A stretch of DNA of 64,000 bases from Gallionella sp. Its GTDB lineage: Bacteria; Pseudomonadota; Gammaproteobacteria; Burkholderiales; Gallionellaceae. This document shows positions 45,830 to 54,886 of the stretch, piece after piece. The stretch's first letter is position 1. Each line of letters begins with the position of its first letter. The notes below the pieces were generated by a model. It ran no database searches and was not told where the DNA came from. It saw only the letters and a list, made by a program, of their open reading frames with translations. The translations under genes and the position numbers were made by a program. The stretch lies in NCBI GenBank assembly GCA_003153155.1, contig PLWV01000008.1, positions 170,233 through 234,232 on the forward strand. The letters are read 5' to 3'.

Positions 45830-47064
45830 CTATGCAGCGCCGCTTTACCCAGGTCCCACATCGGCAGGAATACGCCGAGTGCCAATATCAACACCATGAT
45901 GCCGAGTGCCACGATCAGGACCGGTTCTATTTTTGAGCTGAGGCTTGCGACTTCATATTTGACTTCGCGCTCGTACATGTCGGCGATCTCGAACATTAGG
46001 CCGTCCATGTCGCCGCTTTCTTCACCGACGGCAATCATTTGCAACACCACCGGATTAAATACGCCGGTGGCAGTTGCGGTGCGCAGGATGGTTTCGCCGC
46101 GCTCGACACCATCGCGCATTTGCTCGATGCGGCTGCGCATGAATTCATTATCCACCACCATGCCCACCACGTTCAGCCCCTGCAGGATCGGCATCCCGCT
46201 CTTGAAGGAAAGTGCCATGCTGCGCGCAAATCGCGCCAGAGTGGCTTTGAGGATAATCTCTCCGGCTATCGGCAATTTGAATTTGTACCAATCCCAATTG
46301 TAGCGACCGTCCGGTGTACTGATGTAGAAGCGAAAGCCCAGCACCGCACCGACCAACATCGCGAGCATTAACAACCAATAATTCACCATGAAGCCGGAGA
46401 AGCCGATCAGCATTTTGGTGATGAACGGGAGTTCGGCGTGGAAACCCTCATACACCTTGGCAAATGTGGGAATCACGAACAGGTTGATGATGACTATCGC
46501 GATCACCATCGCCATGATCACGAAACTGGGGTAGCGCATCGCTGCCTTGATGCGCTCGCGCATATCGCGTTCGAATTCCAGATGTTCAAACAGACGAATG
46601 AAAGTCGCATCCAGCATGCCGGTCATCTCGCCCACCTGTACCATGCTGACATAGAACGGCGAGAAAACCTTGGGATGGCGGCGCATCGCTGCGCTGAGTT
46701 CGCGACCGCTATCCAGGCTTTCACGCAAGTCCTGAAGCAGCGCCGAGAAGGTTGGGTTCGGCGTGGATTCCTGCAAACCGGCCAGTGCGCGCATGATGGG
46801 AACGCCGGCTTTAAGCAAGGTGTACATCTGGCGGCTGAACAGCATCAAATCCATCGGGGTGATCGGCTTCCCGGTAAGCTGGCGTTTGATCCAGCCCGGC
46901 TTGCCGGATGTGCTGCCAAGTACGCCGCGAAACTGGATGATTTCGGTGGGAGTAATACCGGTATTCATGAGCTGGTCAGCGATGACCCCGCTGTCATCGC
47001 CGTCCAGCGTGCCTTCCACCAGATCACCGCGGCCGTTGCGGCCTTTGTAGGTAAACACACCCAT
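45826..47064 (-). CDS. mshG: MshG, inner-membrane platform protein (PilC/GspF family)
   Basis: 412 aa. Two GspF/PilC halves: FSRQMYTLLKAGVPIMRALAGLQ with YPSFVIMAMVIAIVIINLFVIPTF, and FARSMALSFKSGMPILQGLNVVG with EPVLIVALGIMVLILALGVFLPMWDLG. Three membrane segments. It couples the assembly ATPase MshE to pilin extraction. Begins two bases after the mshE stop. Confidence 0.96.
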   Translation of the reverse strand: MGVFTYKGRNGRGDLVEGTLDGDDSGVIADQLMNTGITPTEIIQFRGVLGSTSGKPGWIKRQLTGKPITPMDLMLFSRQMYTLLKAGVPIMRALAGLQESTPNPTFSALLQDLRESLDSGRELSAAMRRHPKVFSPFYVSMVQVGEMTGMLDATFIRLFEHLEFERDMRERIKAAMRYPSFVIMAMVIAIVIINLFVIPTFAKVYEGFHAELPFITKMLIGFSGFMVNYWLLMLAMLVGAVLGFRFYISTPDGRYNWDWYKFKLPIAGEIILKATLARFARSMALSFKSGMPILQGLNVVGMVVDNEFMRSRIEQMRDGVERGETILRTATATGVFNPVVLQMIAVGEESGDMDGLMFEIADMYEREVKYEVASLSSKIEPVLIVALGIMVLILALGVFLPMWDLGKAALHR

Positions 47065-47066
47065 CG

Positions 47067-48770
47067 TTATTCTTCTATCCGATTACTGATGCTCATCACC
47101 TCAAACGCCGTGGTATGCCCCTGCTTCATCTCTTCCAAGGCATGATCCAACATCGTCTTACCTTGCATGTGCTGGCGCGCCACATGCATGAACTGGGTGG
47201 CACTGTCGTGCGCCGCCGCTTCGACCATGTCGCGGTTCATTTCCAGCATTTCGTATACGCCCATCCGTCCGTAATAACCGGTGCCGCTGCAATGCGAGCA
47301 ACCGCGTCCATTCTTCAAGCCACTCCATTGTTCAGGCGACAAGCCTTCCATCTCCATCCATATTATTTCTTGAGGTGTGGGGGTATGCGGCTCACTGCAG
47401 CTTTCACACACGCGACGCAGCAGACGTTGCGCGATCACCGCCTGCACCGAGGTGGCTACCATGAAGCGCGGCACACCCAAATCGACAAAGCGGAACAATG
47501 TGCCTGCCGCATCGCGTGTATGCAAGGTGGAAAATACCAGGTGACCGGTCATCGCCGCACGCAAACCGATATGCGCAGTTTCCGCATCGCGCATTTCGCC
47601 GACCAGAATCACATCCGGATCTTGCCGCAATGCAGAACGTAATACGCGCGAAAATGTCAGATCAATCTTTTCGTTGACCTGCACCTGATTGATGCCGGGC
47701 AAGCGGTATTCCACCGGGTCTTCCACAGTGATAATCTTCTGATCGAGGGTGTTGATCTCGGCCAGCGCGGAATAAAGGGTGGTGGTCTTGCCGCTACCGG
47801 TCGGCCCCGTCACCAGTATCATGCCATTGCTGCGCCGGATAATCTCGCGGAAGCGTTTGAGCATGTCGGGGGGCATACCCAGCTTGTCCAGGCCGATCAT
47901 TCCGCCATCCTGACGCAACAGGCGCATCACCACCGATTCGCCGTTTTGCGTGGGACAGGTGGCGATGCGCACATCCACGCCCTGATCGCGCACCCGCACA
48001 TGGAAACGTCCGTCTTGCGGCAGCCGTTTTTCGGAAATATCCAGACCGGACATCAGCTTGAGGCGCAGCACCAATGCGGGAGCGATCTTGCTGTCGGCTT
48101 CAGTTTGCAGATGCAGCACGCCGTCGATGCGAAAGCGTATCATCACCTGGCCTTCCTGCGGCTCAATGTGTATGTCGGAGGCGTTGATCTGCGTGGCATC
48201 GTCGAACATGCTCTGCAGCAACTTGACCACCGGCGCCTCTTCCATACCGACGCTATCGGTCAGCGCACCAAAGTCTACGTAGGTGTCACCCAGATCTTCG
48301 CTGAGATCACGCGCCAAACCGGCAATTTCCTCAGTGCGCCGATAGCCGCGATCTATGCTTTCCAGCAACTGCCCTTCTGTGACCACTGCTATGTCAATAT
48401 CACGTTTAACGATGCGCGTGATTTCATCAAAAGCAGACAAATCGGTCGGATCAGCCATGCCGATCAGCAACATGCCATTGCGCTCTTCCAGCACGATCGC
48501 GCGGAAACGCCGCGCCTGATTTTCCGGCAGCATCCTTACCAACTCGAGATTGATGTGGTAGTACTTAAGATTGATGTAGGGGATGTTCAATTGCTTGGCG
48601 AGCGCCTCGGATATGTTCTCCTCGGTGACGAAGGCATTGTCCACCAACACGCGACCCAACTTGCGTCCGCTGCGCTTTTGCTGCTCAAGTCCGAACTTGA
48701 GTTGGTCTTGTGAAATGAGTTTTTGCTGAACCAGCAAATCGCCTAAGCGAATTTTTTCCGGACGCGCCAT
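47067..48770 (-). CDS. mshE: MshE, pilus extension ATPase (PilB/GspE family)
   Basis: 567 aa. Amino-terminal MshEN domain begins IRLGDLLVQQKLISQDQLKFGLEQQKRSGRKLGRVLV; this domain binds cyclic di-GMP in Vibrio MshE, so pilus extension may respond to the HD-GYP and GGDEF proteins in this window. Walker A GPTGSGKTTTLYSAL, Asp box and Walker B ILVGEMRDAETA, His box TGHLVFSTLHTRDAA, and the zinc tetracysteine CESC...CSHCSGTGYYGR are intact. Confidence 0.97.
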   Translation of the reverse strand: MARPEKIRLGDLLVQQKLISQDQLKFGLEQQKRSGRKLGRVLVDNAFVTEENISEALAKQLNIPYINLKYYHINLELVRMLPENQARRFRAIVLEERNGMLLIGMADPTDLSAFDEITRIVKRDIDIAVVTEGQLLESIDRGYRRTEEIAGLARDLSEDLGDTYVDFGALTDSVGMEEAPVVKLLQSMFDDATQINASDIHIEPQEGQVMIRFRIDGVLHLQTEADSKIAPALVLRLKLMSGLDISEKRLPQDGRFHVRVRDQGVDVRIATCPTQNGESVVMRLLRQDGGMIGLDKLGMPPDMLKRFREIIRRSNGMILVTGPTGSGKTTTLYSALAEINTLDQKIITVEDPVEYRLPGINQVQVNEKIDLTFSRVLRSALRQDPDVILVGEMRDAETAHIGLRAAMTGHLVFSTLHTRDAAGTLFRFVDLGVPRFMVATSVQAVIAQRLLRRVCESCSEPHTPTPQEIIWMEMEGLSPEQWSGLKNGRGCSHCSGTGYYGRMGVYEMLEMNRDMVEAAAHDSATQFMHVARQHMQGKTMLDHALEEMKQGHTTAFEVMSISNRIEE

Positions 48771-48869
48771 AATTCCCTCCCGAATAGATTTTTCTGCGAC
48801 GCAACTTTTGCAGAGGCGGAAGTTAGCCGTTTTTCACGATGATGACAAGGACTTAGCAGGTATTTTTAT

Positions 48870-49125
48870 GGGAACCTCTATAAATTCATTTTCCGAGCTA
48901 ATCTACCCGCAAGGGGTAGGCCGGTGGGTACCCCGCTGCTGCGCAGCGACCCTCACGCTCGCGGCGTCGCGTGCTCGCTCACTCCTGTGCGCAGCGGTCG
49001 TAGCTTCAGCTACGGGAACCGCGCGGCCTACCCCTTGTGGGTGCGCCTATCAATTTGATATGTCTCGCTGTTCGCTGCGCGACTCCTTGCGCTTCATCCC
49101 GCAAAACGAATTTCTAGAGGTTCCC
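48870..49125. mobile_element. MITE, GGGAACCTCTA family, copy A
   Basis: 256 bp. Ends GGGAACCTCTATAAATTCAT and its inverse ATTTCTAGAGGTTCCC. Flanked by the 4-bp duplication TTAT (48866-48869 and 49126-49129). Interior hairpin CTACCCGCAAGGGGTAGG and GCGGCCTACCCCTTGTGGG. No coding capacity. The right duplication overlaps the trmL ATG and AGAGG of the terminal repeat sits 7 bases before it. Confidence 0.9.
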
Positions 49126-49127
49126 TT

Positions 49128-49601
49128 ATGTTTCACGTGATTCTGTACCAACCCGAGATTCCACCGAACACCGGCAATGTCATCCGCCTGTGCGCCAATA
49201 CCGGTTGCCAATTGCATTTGATCAAACCGCTCGGCTTCACGCTGGAGGATAAACAGCTGCTTCGCGCCGGGCTGGATTATCACGAGTTTGCGAGTTTGCG
49301 CGTGCATGACACTTTGCCGGATTGCCTGTCGGCATTCGATCCGGCGCGCGTGTTCGCGCTCACCACCAAAGGCTCGCAAGCCTTCCATCAAGTGCGCTAC
49401 CAGACAGGTGATGCGTTTCTATTCGGGCCGGAGAGTCGCGGTTTACCTGCCGAAGTGCTCGGCCAGTTCAATGTCGAACAACGCGTGCGACTGCCGATGC
49501 TGCCCGACAATCGCAGCCTGAATTTATCCAACACGGTGGCAATAGCGGTATTTGAAGCGTGGCGACAATGCGGGTTCATGGGAGCGAGGATTGAGGATTG
49601 A
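49128..49601 (+). CDS. trmL: TrmL, tRNA (cytidine/uridine-34 2'-O)-methyltransferase
   Basis: 157 aa SPOUT methyltransferase acting on the wobble base of leucine tRNAs. Knot motifs: YQPEIPPNTGNVIRLCANTGC, FLFGPESRGLP and LPMLPDNRSLNLSNTVAIAVFEAWRQ. Normal length. The promoter region and ribosome site have been replaced by a MITE, whose end supplies AGAGG. Confidence 0.95.
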   Translation: MFHVILYQPEIPPNTGNVIRLCANTGCQLHLIKPLGFTLEDKQLLRAGLDYHEFASLRVHDTLPDCLSAFDPARVFALTTKGSQAFHQVRYQTGDAFLFGPESRGLPAEVLGQFNVEQRVRLPMLPDNRSLNLSNTVAIAVFEAWRQCGFMGARIED

Positions 49602-49649
49602 GCAAAAACAACTGCCCCGCTTTTCACACGCTCCTCAATCCTCAATCCT
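49587..49649. repeat. GAGGATTGAGGATTGAG inverted repeat between trmL and hemW
   Basis: GAGGATTGAGGATTGAG mirrored by CTCAATCCTCAATCC about 30 bases apart. It overlaps the last codons of trmL and of hemW, which converge here. Possible shared transcription stop. Same repeat type as the prepilin leader at 45722-45829. Confidence 0.65.
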
Positions 49650-50847
49650 ACGCTGCGTCTCTGAGAAATATCTCCAGCAGATCGTTGAGAAATCTTTGCC
49701 CAAGCTGAGTCGGGGCGATGCGCTGATGGTCACGAAAAAGCAGGCCGCGCCGCTCGGCCTCTTCCAACTCACGGCGTATATTGAGCAATGGCAGGCTGGT
49801 GCGCTCCTGGAACAACACGCTACCGAAGCCTTCGTTCAACCTCAGCGCATTCATCATGAACTCGAAACCCAGTTCAACGCGGCTGACTTCGTGTTCGGTT
49901 TGTATCGGCGCGTCTTTGGCGACTTGCTGCATATACGCTTGCGGCTGCTTATAGCGCGCCTGGCGTATTACCTTATCGGGAAAACTCAGCTTGCTGTGCG
50001 CGCCCGCGCCGATGCCCAAATAATCGCCGAACTGCCAGTAATTGAGATTGTGTTTGGCGCGGCGTTTCGGCTGCGCGAAGGCGGAAGTCTCGTAGTGCTG
50101 ATAGCCTGCTGCCACCAACAATTCCTCGATATGCTGCTGCATGTCGCTGCTCACATCGTCGTCCGGCAAAGAGGGCGGATTGCGATAGAACAGCGTGTTC
50201 GGCTCCAGCGTCAGGTGATAGCAGGACAGATGTTGCGGCGCGAAAGACAGCGCGGTTTGCACATCCTGCAATGCTTCATCCAATGTTTGCTTGGGCAATG
50301 CGTACATCAAATCGAGATTGAGATTGCCGAAATGCTGCTGCGCAATGACTATCGCGCGCTTGGCTTCATCGGCAGAGTGGATGCGACCCAGTGCTTGCAG
50401 ATGTGCATCGTTGAAGCTCTGGATGCCCATCGACAACCGGTTCACCCCCGCCTCACGATAAGCCGCAAAGCGCGCCGCCTCCACCGTGCCGGGATTGGCT
50501 TCCAGCGTGATCTCTGCGCCAATATCCAGCGGCAGCAACATGCGCACACTGCGCAGAATCTGCTCGACACTTTCGCCGCTCAACAGACTGGGCGTGCCGC
50601 CACCGAAGAACACCGTATAAACCTTGCGTCCCCAGATCAGCGGCAAGGCCAGCTCCAGATCGCGGATCAACGCCGCAATATATTCCTGCTCCGGGAACGC
50701 GCCGCGCGCCTCATGCGAATTGAAATCGCAATACGGACATTTGCGCACGCACCACGGAATGTGGATGTACAGCGACAGCGGCGGCAATGCCTGAAAATTC
50801 ACGGCTTGGGATTTGAGAGCGATGGGTTGCAGCGGGTGGGTGGTCAT
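49648..50847 (-). CDS. hemW: HemW, heme chaperone-like radical SAM protein
   Basis: About 399 aa from MTTHPLQPIA; an earlier ATG gives an unusual extension and neither has a clear ribosome site. Radical SAM motif CVRKCPYCDF, then TVFFGGGTPSLLS, and GVNRLSMGIQSFNDAHLQALGR mark the HemN/HemW family. The CxxxCxxC and short C-terminal domain fit HemW rather than coproporphyrinogen oxidase HemN. Follows rph-rdgB as usual, but a GGDEF gene now intervenes on the other strand. Confidence 0.93.
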   Translation of the reverse strand: MTTHPLQPIALKSQAVNFQALPPLSLYIHIPWCVRKCPYCDFNSHEARGAFPEQEYIAALIRDLELALPLIWGRKVYTVFFGGGTPSLLSGESVEQILRSVRMLLPLDIGAEITLEANPGTVEAARFAAYREAGVNRLSMGIQSFNDAHLQALGRIHSADEAKRAIVIAQQHFGNLNLDLMYALPKQTLDEALQDVQTALSFAPQHLSCYHLTLEPNTLFYRNPPSLPDDDVSSDMQQHIEELLVAAGYQHYETSAFAQPKRRAKHNLNYWQFGDYLGIGAGAHSKLSFPDKVIRQARYKQPQAYMQQVAKDAPIQTEHEVSRVELGFEFMMNALRLNEGFGSVLFQERTSLPLLNIRRELEEAERRGLLFRDHQRIAPTQLGQRFLNDLLEIFLRDAA

Positions 50848-51117
50848 GATTGTAATGATGTTGGGCAAGCCGAGCCGGAACGGCTCTGCTGTTAGTGCAT
50901 CGCAACGGGTTGGCGTGGAACACACCCTACCAAGCTCATGCTCATTGGGCAAGTCCTGGAGTTGGGATCAGCTGCGAAACCGGCTTGATATTTTTGAATG
51001 TCTATAAAAACGAGTGCCCCGCCTGATGTTTGTTGTCTTACAATATCGCACCGGTGAACGTCCTGCACCAGCGAATCGCCCATACTTTAGACGAATTAAC
51101 TGCACAAGGGTAATAAC

Positions 51118-52077
51118 ATGATCCACTCTCCAGAGATTCTCAAAGTATTGAAATCAGCACCTTTGTTCCATGGGATACTCGGCCATTTACTCGTCGAACA
51201 TTTAAATGAGTCCAGGCTGCAACCGTTGACTTCCGGTCAGGTCCTGTTGGTTCCCGGTCAAACTAACAACACAATCTACATAATCCTTTCCGGACGCCTG
51301 CTCATCCAATCAAAAGAATCTGAAGTCGAGCCTATTGCCATCTTGGGCGAGGGAGAATGTGTCGGGGAGATGTCCATGCTGGGGGGCGCACCTGTTTCGG
51401 CATACGTCATCGCCGCCACAGACTGCGAACTGCTTGCAATCGACCATACGGCCATGTGGGAGTTGATCAACAGCTCCCATGCAGCCGCGCATAACATGCT
51501 GAACATACTGACCAGCCGTATTCGCAATACCAACCAGATCGTGGCAGAGAACCTTGGGCAGCAGCAAGGATTTTCAGGAGGCTCGATGGTGGATGAGATG
51601 ACCGGGCTTTACAATCAGCACTGGACGCACGAAAAATTCGACCGCCATTTGCGTCGAGCCATCGTGGGCAAAAAATCGAGCTGCATGTTGATGCTGGAGA
51701 TGGACCAGTTCAAAGAATTTAGTGGCAGGCATGGGCAACTTGGCGGTGATCAGGCGCTGCGAGATATCGCTTACACCATACTGTCCTGTCTGCGCCCGGA
51801 TGACCAAGCGGGACGCCATAGCGGCGAAAAATTCGCAATTTTTCTGCCGAGCACATCCCTGCCTGATGCCTGCACTGCGGCAGAAAGACTGAAGGCGGCC
51901 GTCAGCCAATCTTTGATCGTGCTACCCAGCGGCGATGCATTGCCCTCTATTACCGTATCCATAGGTATCAGCCAAGCTCGTTCGGACGATACTGTGGTCG
52001 GCCTGTTCGCTCGCGCCGACGAAGCTTTGCAGCTTGCCAAGGACAGTGGCGGCAACTGTGTAAAGGCTATGCAATAA
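51118..52077 (+). CDS. Cyclic-nucleotide-binding domain plus degenerate GGDEF protein
   Basis: 319 aa. Residues about 15-130 form a CRP-like cNMP-binding domain (LTSGQVLLVPGQTNNTIYIILSGRLLI, GEGECVGEMSMLGG). Residues about 155-319 form a GGDEF domain with DEMTGLYN entry, but the signature reads SGEKF in place of GG(D/E)EF. The fourth position is Lys, so diguanylate cyclase activity is doubtful and a binding or regulatory role is possible. It interrupts the rdgB-hemW neighbourhood. Confidence 0.88.
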   Translation: MIHSPEILKVLKSAPLFHGILGHLLVEHLNESRLQPLTSGQVLLVPGQTNNTIYIILSGRLLIQSKESEVEPIAILGEGECVGEMSMLGGAPVSAYVIAATDCELLAIDHTAMWELINSSHAAAHNMLNILTSRIRNTNQIVAENLGQQQGFSGGSMVDEMTGLYNQHWTHEKFDRHLRRAIVGKKSSCMLMLEMDQFKEFSGRHGQLGGDQALRDIAYTILSCLRPDDQAGRHSGEKFAIFLPSTSLPDACTAAERLKAAVSQSLIVLPSGDALPSITVSIGISQARSDDTVVGLFARADEALQLAKDSGGNCVKAMQ

Positions 52078-52099
52078 CGCCCTGAAGCGCAACCCGCTT

Positions 52100-52696
52100 T
52101 CATCCCTGCATCATTTTCAATTTTTCCAGCAACACCCGCAACGCCTTGCCGCGATGGCTGATGGCGTGTTTTTGTTCGCGCTCAAGTTGCGCGCTGGTCT
52201 TGCCCAATTCAGGCAGCCAGAACAACGGGTCATAGCCGAAACCGTTGTCACCACTGGGTTGCATGGCGATCTCGCCGTGCCACTCGCCTTCTGCGATCAG
52301 CGGCTGCGGGTCGTCGGCATGGTGCAGCAGCACCAGCACGCAGTAGTAATGAGCGCGGCGATCCGTCACGCCGCGCATGACTTGCAGCAGCTTTTCGTTG
52401 TTGTGCTCATCTGACTTCGGATCATCTCCGGCATAGCGCGCGGACAGCACGCCGGGCGCGCCATCCAGCGCAGTGACGCAGACGCCGGAATCATCCGCCA
52501 GCGCGGGCAGTCCGCTCAAACGGCTGACATGGCGCGCCTTGGCGAGGGCGTTTTCGATGAAGGTGTGGTGCGGCTCTTCGGCTTCTTCGATATTCAGTTG
52601 CGCCTGCGTCAGCACCTCGATGCCGAGCGGCTGCAACAGGAATTGGAATTCGCGCAGCTTGCCGGGGTTGTTGGAGGCGATAACGAGTTTTTGCAT
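52100..52696 (-). CDS. rdgB: RdgB, ITP/XTP pyrophosphatase (Ham1 family)
   Basis: 198 aa. Removes non-canonical purine nucleotides. Begins KLVIASNNPGKLREF; FIENALAKARH, LPALADDSGVCVTALDGAPGVLSARYAG and GDNGFGYDPLFWLPE with SHRGKAL are the family blocks. Downstream of rph by 62 bases in the common order rph-rdgB-hemW. Confidence 0.96.
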   Translation of the reverse strand: MQKLVIASNNPGKLREFQFLLQPLGIEVLTQAQLNIEEAEEPHHTFIENALAKARHVSRLSGLPALADDSGVCVTALDGAPGVLSARYAGDDPKSDEHNNEKLLQVMRGVTDRRAHYYCVLVLLHHADDPQPLIAEGEWHGEIAMQPSGDNGFGYDPLFWLPELGKTSAQLEREQKHAISHRGKALRVLLEKLKMMQG

Positions 52697-52758
52697 GGTT
52701 GGTTTATCCTTTACCCTGGGAGCAAAAGATTATGATGAGAGGAAAAATTAGGGTGCCT

Positions 52759-53478
52759 CTAGTCCTTTTCCAGCACAGCTCTCTGCATTGCGATCAGCTC
52801 GGCAATACCGCTTCGCGCCAATTCCAGCAGCGCATCCATCTCGGCGCGGGTAAAAGCGTGGCCTTCGGCAGTGCCCTGCACTTCGACGAAGTGGCCGTTG
52901 CCCAGCATCACCACGTTCATGTCGGTATCGCAGTGAGAGTCTTCGAGGTAATCCAGATCCAGAACCGGCTTGCCTTGATAGATACCGACGGAAACTGCGG
53001 CGATGAAATCTTTGAGCGGGGATTCTTTGATCAGGCCTTTGCTGAGCAAATCCCTCACCGCATCATATAGAGCGACGAACGCGCCGGTGATGCTGGCGGT
53101 GCGAGTGCCACCGTCGGCCTGGATCACGTCGCAATCGATCTGAATGGTGCGCTCGCCGAGTTTTTGCAAATCCACCACCGCGCGCAGGCTGCGTCCGATC
53201 AGGCGCTGGATTTCCTGCGTGCGTCCGGATTGCTTGCCCTTGGCGGCTTCACGGCTCATGCGCTCACCTGTGGAACGCGGCAACATGCCGTATTCCGCCG
53301 TGACCCAGCCTTCGCCGCTGCCCTTTTTATGCGGCGGGACTTTTTCTTCGACGCTGGCGGTGCAGATGACTTTGGTGTCGCCGCACTCGATCAGCACCGA
53401 ACCTTCGGCGTGTTTGGTGTAGTGGCGCGTGATGCGTATTTCACGCAATTGGCTGGATGATCTTTGACTGGGGCGCAT
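52759..53478 (-). CDS. rph: RNase PH
   Basis: 239 aa. Phosphorolytic 3' trimming of tRNA. Begins [90 protein letters not shown] and CDTDMNVVM are all diagnostic, including the phosphate-binding Arg region. First gene of the rph-rdgB unit; a MITE sits upstream of it. Confidence 0.96.
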   Translation of the reverse strand: MRPSQRSSSQLREIRITRHYTKHAEGSVLIECGDTKVICTASVEEKVPPHKKGSGEGWVTAEYGMLPRSTGERMSREAAKGKQSGRTQEIQRLIGRSLRAVVDLQKLGERTIQIDCDVIQADGGTRTASITGAFVALYDAVRDLLSKGLIKESPLKDFIAAVSVGIYQGKPVLDLDYLEDSHCDTDMNVVMLGNGHFVEVQGTAEGHAFTRAEMDALLELARSGIAELIAMQRAVLEKD

Positions 53479-53517
53479 AGTGAATTCTCGCTAAAAGATG
53501 AAAGGGACAAGGTACAA

Positions 53518-53854
53518 GGGAACCTCTAAAAATTCAATTTTGCGGGATGAAGCGCAAGGAGCCGCCAACCCTCATCCTAACCTTCCCCCAGAGGGGGAAG
53601 GAACGATCGCCTCCTCCCCCTTGGGGGGAGGATTGAGGTGGGGGCTGTGCGAATGACGAGGCATATCGCATAGATAGACGCACCCGCAAGGAGTAGGCCG
53701 CGCGGTTCCCGTAGCTGAAGCTACGACCGCTACGCACAGAAATGAGCGAGCACGCGACACCGCGAGCGATAGGGTCGCTGCGCAGCAGCGGGGTACCCGC
53801 CGGCCTACCCCTTGCGGGTGGATTCGCCTGCAAAATGAATTTTTAGAGGTTCCC
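53518..53854. mobile_element. MITE, GGGAACCTCTA family, copy B
   Basis: 337 bp with ends GGGAACCTCTAAAAATTCAA and ATTTTTAGAGGTTCCC, flanked by the 4-bp duplication ACAA (53514-53517 and 53855-53858). The central hairpin is the inverse of that in copy A, plus about 100 bp of CCTCCCCCTTGGGG-type repeat. It lies between rph and the PP2C gene. An AAGGGACAAGG repeat precedes it. Confidence 0.9.
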
Positions 53855-53867
53855 ACAAGTGAAAGAG

Positions 53868-54662
53868 TTATGAAATCTCGAGGACGTGACTGACCGGCTC
53901 AGCAGTATCGTGGGCAACTTCACTGTTACCCCAGCGCATCGCCAGCCCGGTGACGTTATCAGAATGTCCGTCCTCGCGCTTCAGGGCACTTGCGATCAGG
54001 TCATCCAGCATATCTGCGACGGGTCCGGAGGCGAATGCTTCGACCAATTCCCGGTCGGTGAACGGCCCCCACAGACCATCGCTGCCGAGCAACAGGACAT
54101 CGCCGGACCGCAACGCGACGGGTTCACCGGGCTCCATATAGAATACGTCTTCGGTACCGCCAAGGCAGTTGGTGATATGGTTGCGCTGCGGATGGGCGCG
54201 TGCTTCATCGGCAGAGAGCTTGCCCGACTCGACCCACTGCTGCACCAATGAGTGATCGTTCGTCCTGGCTAATACCGCGCCGTCGCGCAGCAAGTACAGG
54301 CGCGAGTCTCCGGCGTGACCCCAATACATCTGGCCATCTTGTATCAGCACAGCGACACAGGTCGTCCCGGGAAAACCGCCCATGTCTTTGTCGTGTGGAA
54401 ACTTCATGATGAGCTCGTGGGCGTAGCGCATGGTTCCCAGGAGGAATTCGTTTGGATCAGCAATACGCGGCTGTGCATGCCGGCCAAACGATTCAACAAA
54501 AGTCTCGATGGTCAAGCCCGCCGCCAGCTCCCCGTGCAGATGCCCGCCCATGCCGTCCGCCAGCGCCAATAACAACGCATCGTTGGTGTAGGAATACGCA
54601 ACGCGATCCTGATTGAATCTGCGACTGCCGATATTGCTGGCTTGGTGTATCGAGAAGTTCAT
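53868..54662 (-). CDS. PP2C-type serine/threonine protein phosphatase
   Basis: 264 aa from MNFSIHQASN; the open frame extends 54 codons further up, but those come from the MITE at 54673-54812. Motifs RRFNQDRVAY, LLALADGMGGHLHGE, GTTCVAVLI, WGHAGDSRLYLL, LLLGSDGLWGP and GHSDNVT give all metal-binding Asp residues of PPM phosphatases. In related genomes a Ser/Thr kinase gene stands between it and rph or yicC; none is here. Its upstream region is now a MITE. Confidence 0.92.
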   Translation of the reverse strand: MNFSIHQASNIGSRRFNQDRVAYSYTNDALLLALADGMGGHLHGELAAGLTIETFVESFGRHAQPRIADPNEFLLGTMRYAHELIMKFPHDKDMGGFPGTTCVAVLIQDGQMYWGHAGDSRLYLLRDGAVLARTNDHSLVQQWVESGKLSADEARAHPQRNHITNCLGGTEDVFYMEPGEPVALRSGDVLLLGSDGLWGPFTDRELVEAFASGPVADMLDDLIASALKREDGHSDNVTGLAMRWGNSEVAHDTAEPVSHVLEIS

Positions 54663-54672
54663 GAGCGCACGA

Positions 54673-54812
54673 GGGGCCTCTAAAAATCTACTGCGCGATT
54701 CGATAGCTGCGTTGCGCGGTGCTCGCTCCTCGCCTATCAATCTGATATGTCTCGTTCGCTGCGCTCCGTGCGCCTTGCTCTCGAACCGCTCGCTACGATT
54801 TTTAGAGGCCCC
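54673..54812. mobile_element. MITE, GGG.CCTCTAAAAAT family, copy C
   Basis: 140 bp with ends GGGGCCTCTAAAAATC and GATTTTTAGAGGCCCC (perfect 16 bp). No 4-bp duplication is visible. It occupies most of the divergent gap between the PP2C gene and yicC. Confidence 0.85.
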
Positions 54813-54886
54813 AAAAAATTTCACGGGATGTTATCGTAATATAATGCGCCGCTTCAGCACAGCCTTTTATTCGAAAGCCTCTTGCC

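Noticed and set aside
49552..50895. 447-codon plus-strand frame opposite hemW
   Set aside because: HemW motifs on the other strand are complete; the antisense product is Gln/His/Arg-rich noise.
54663..54824. 54-codon upstream extension of the PP2C phosphatase
   Set aside because: Those codons lie inside MITE copy C; the family begins at MNFSIHQASN.
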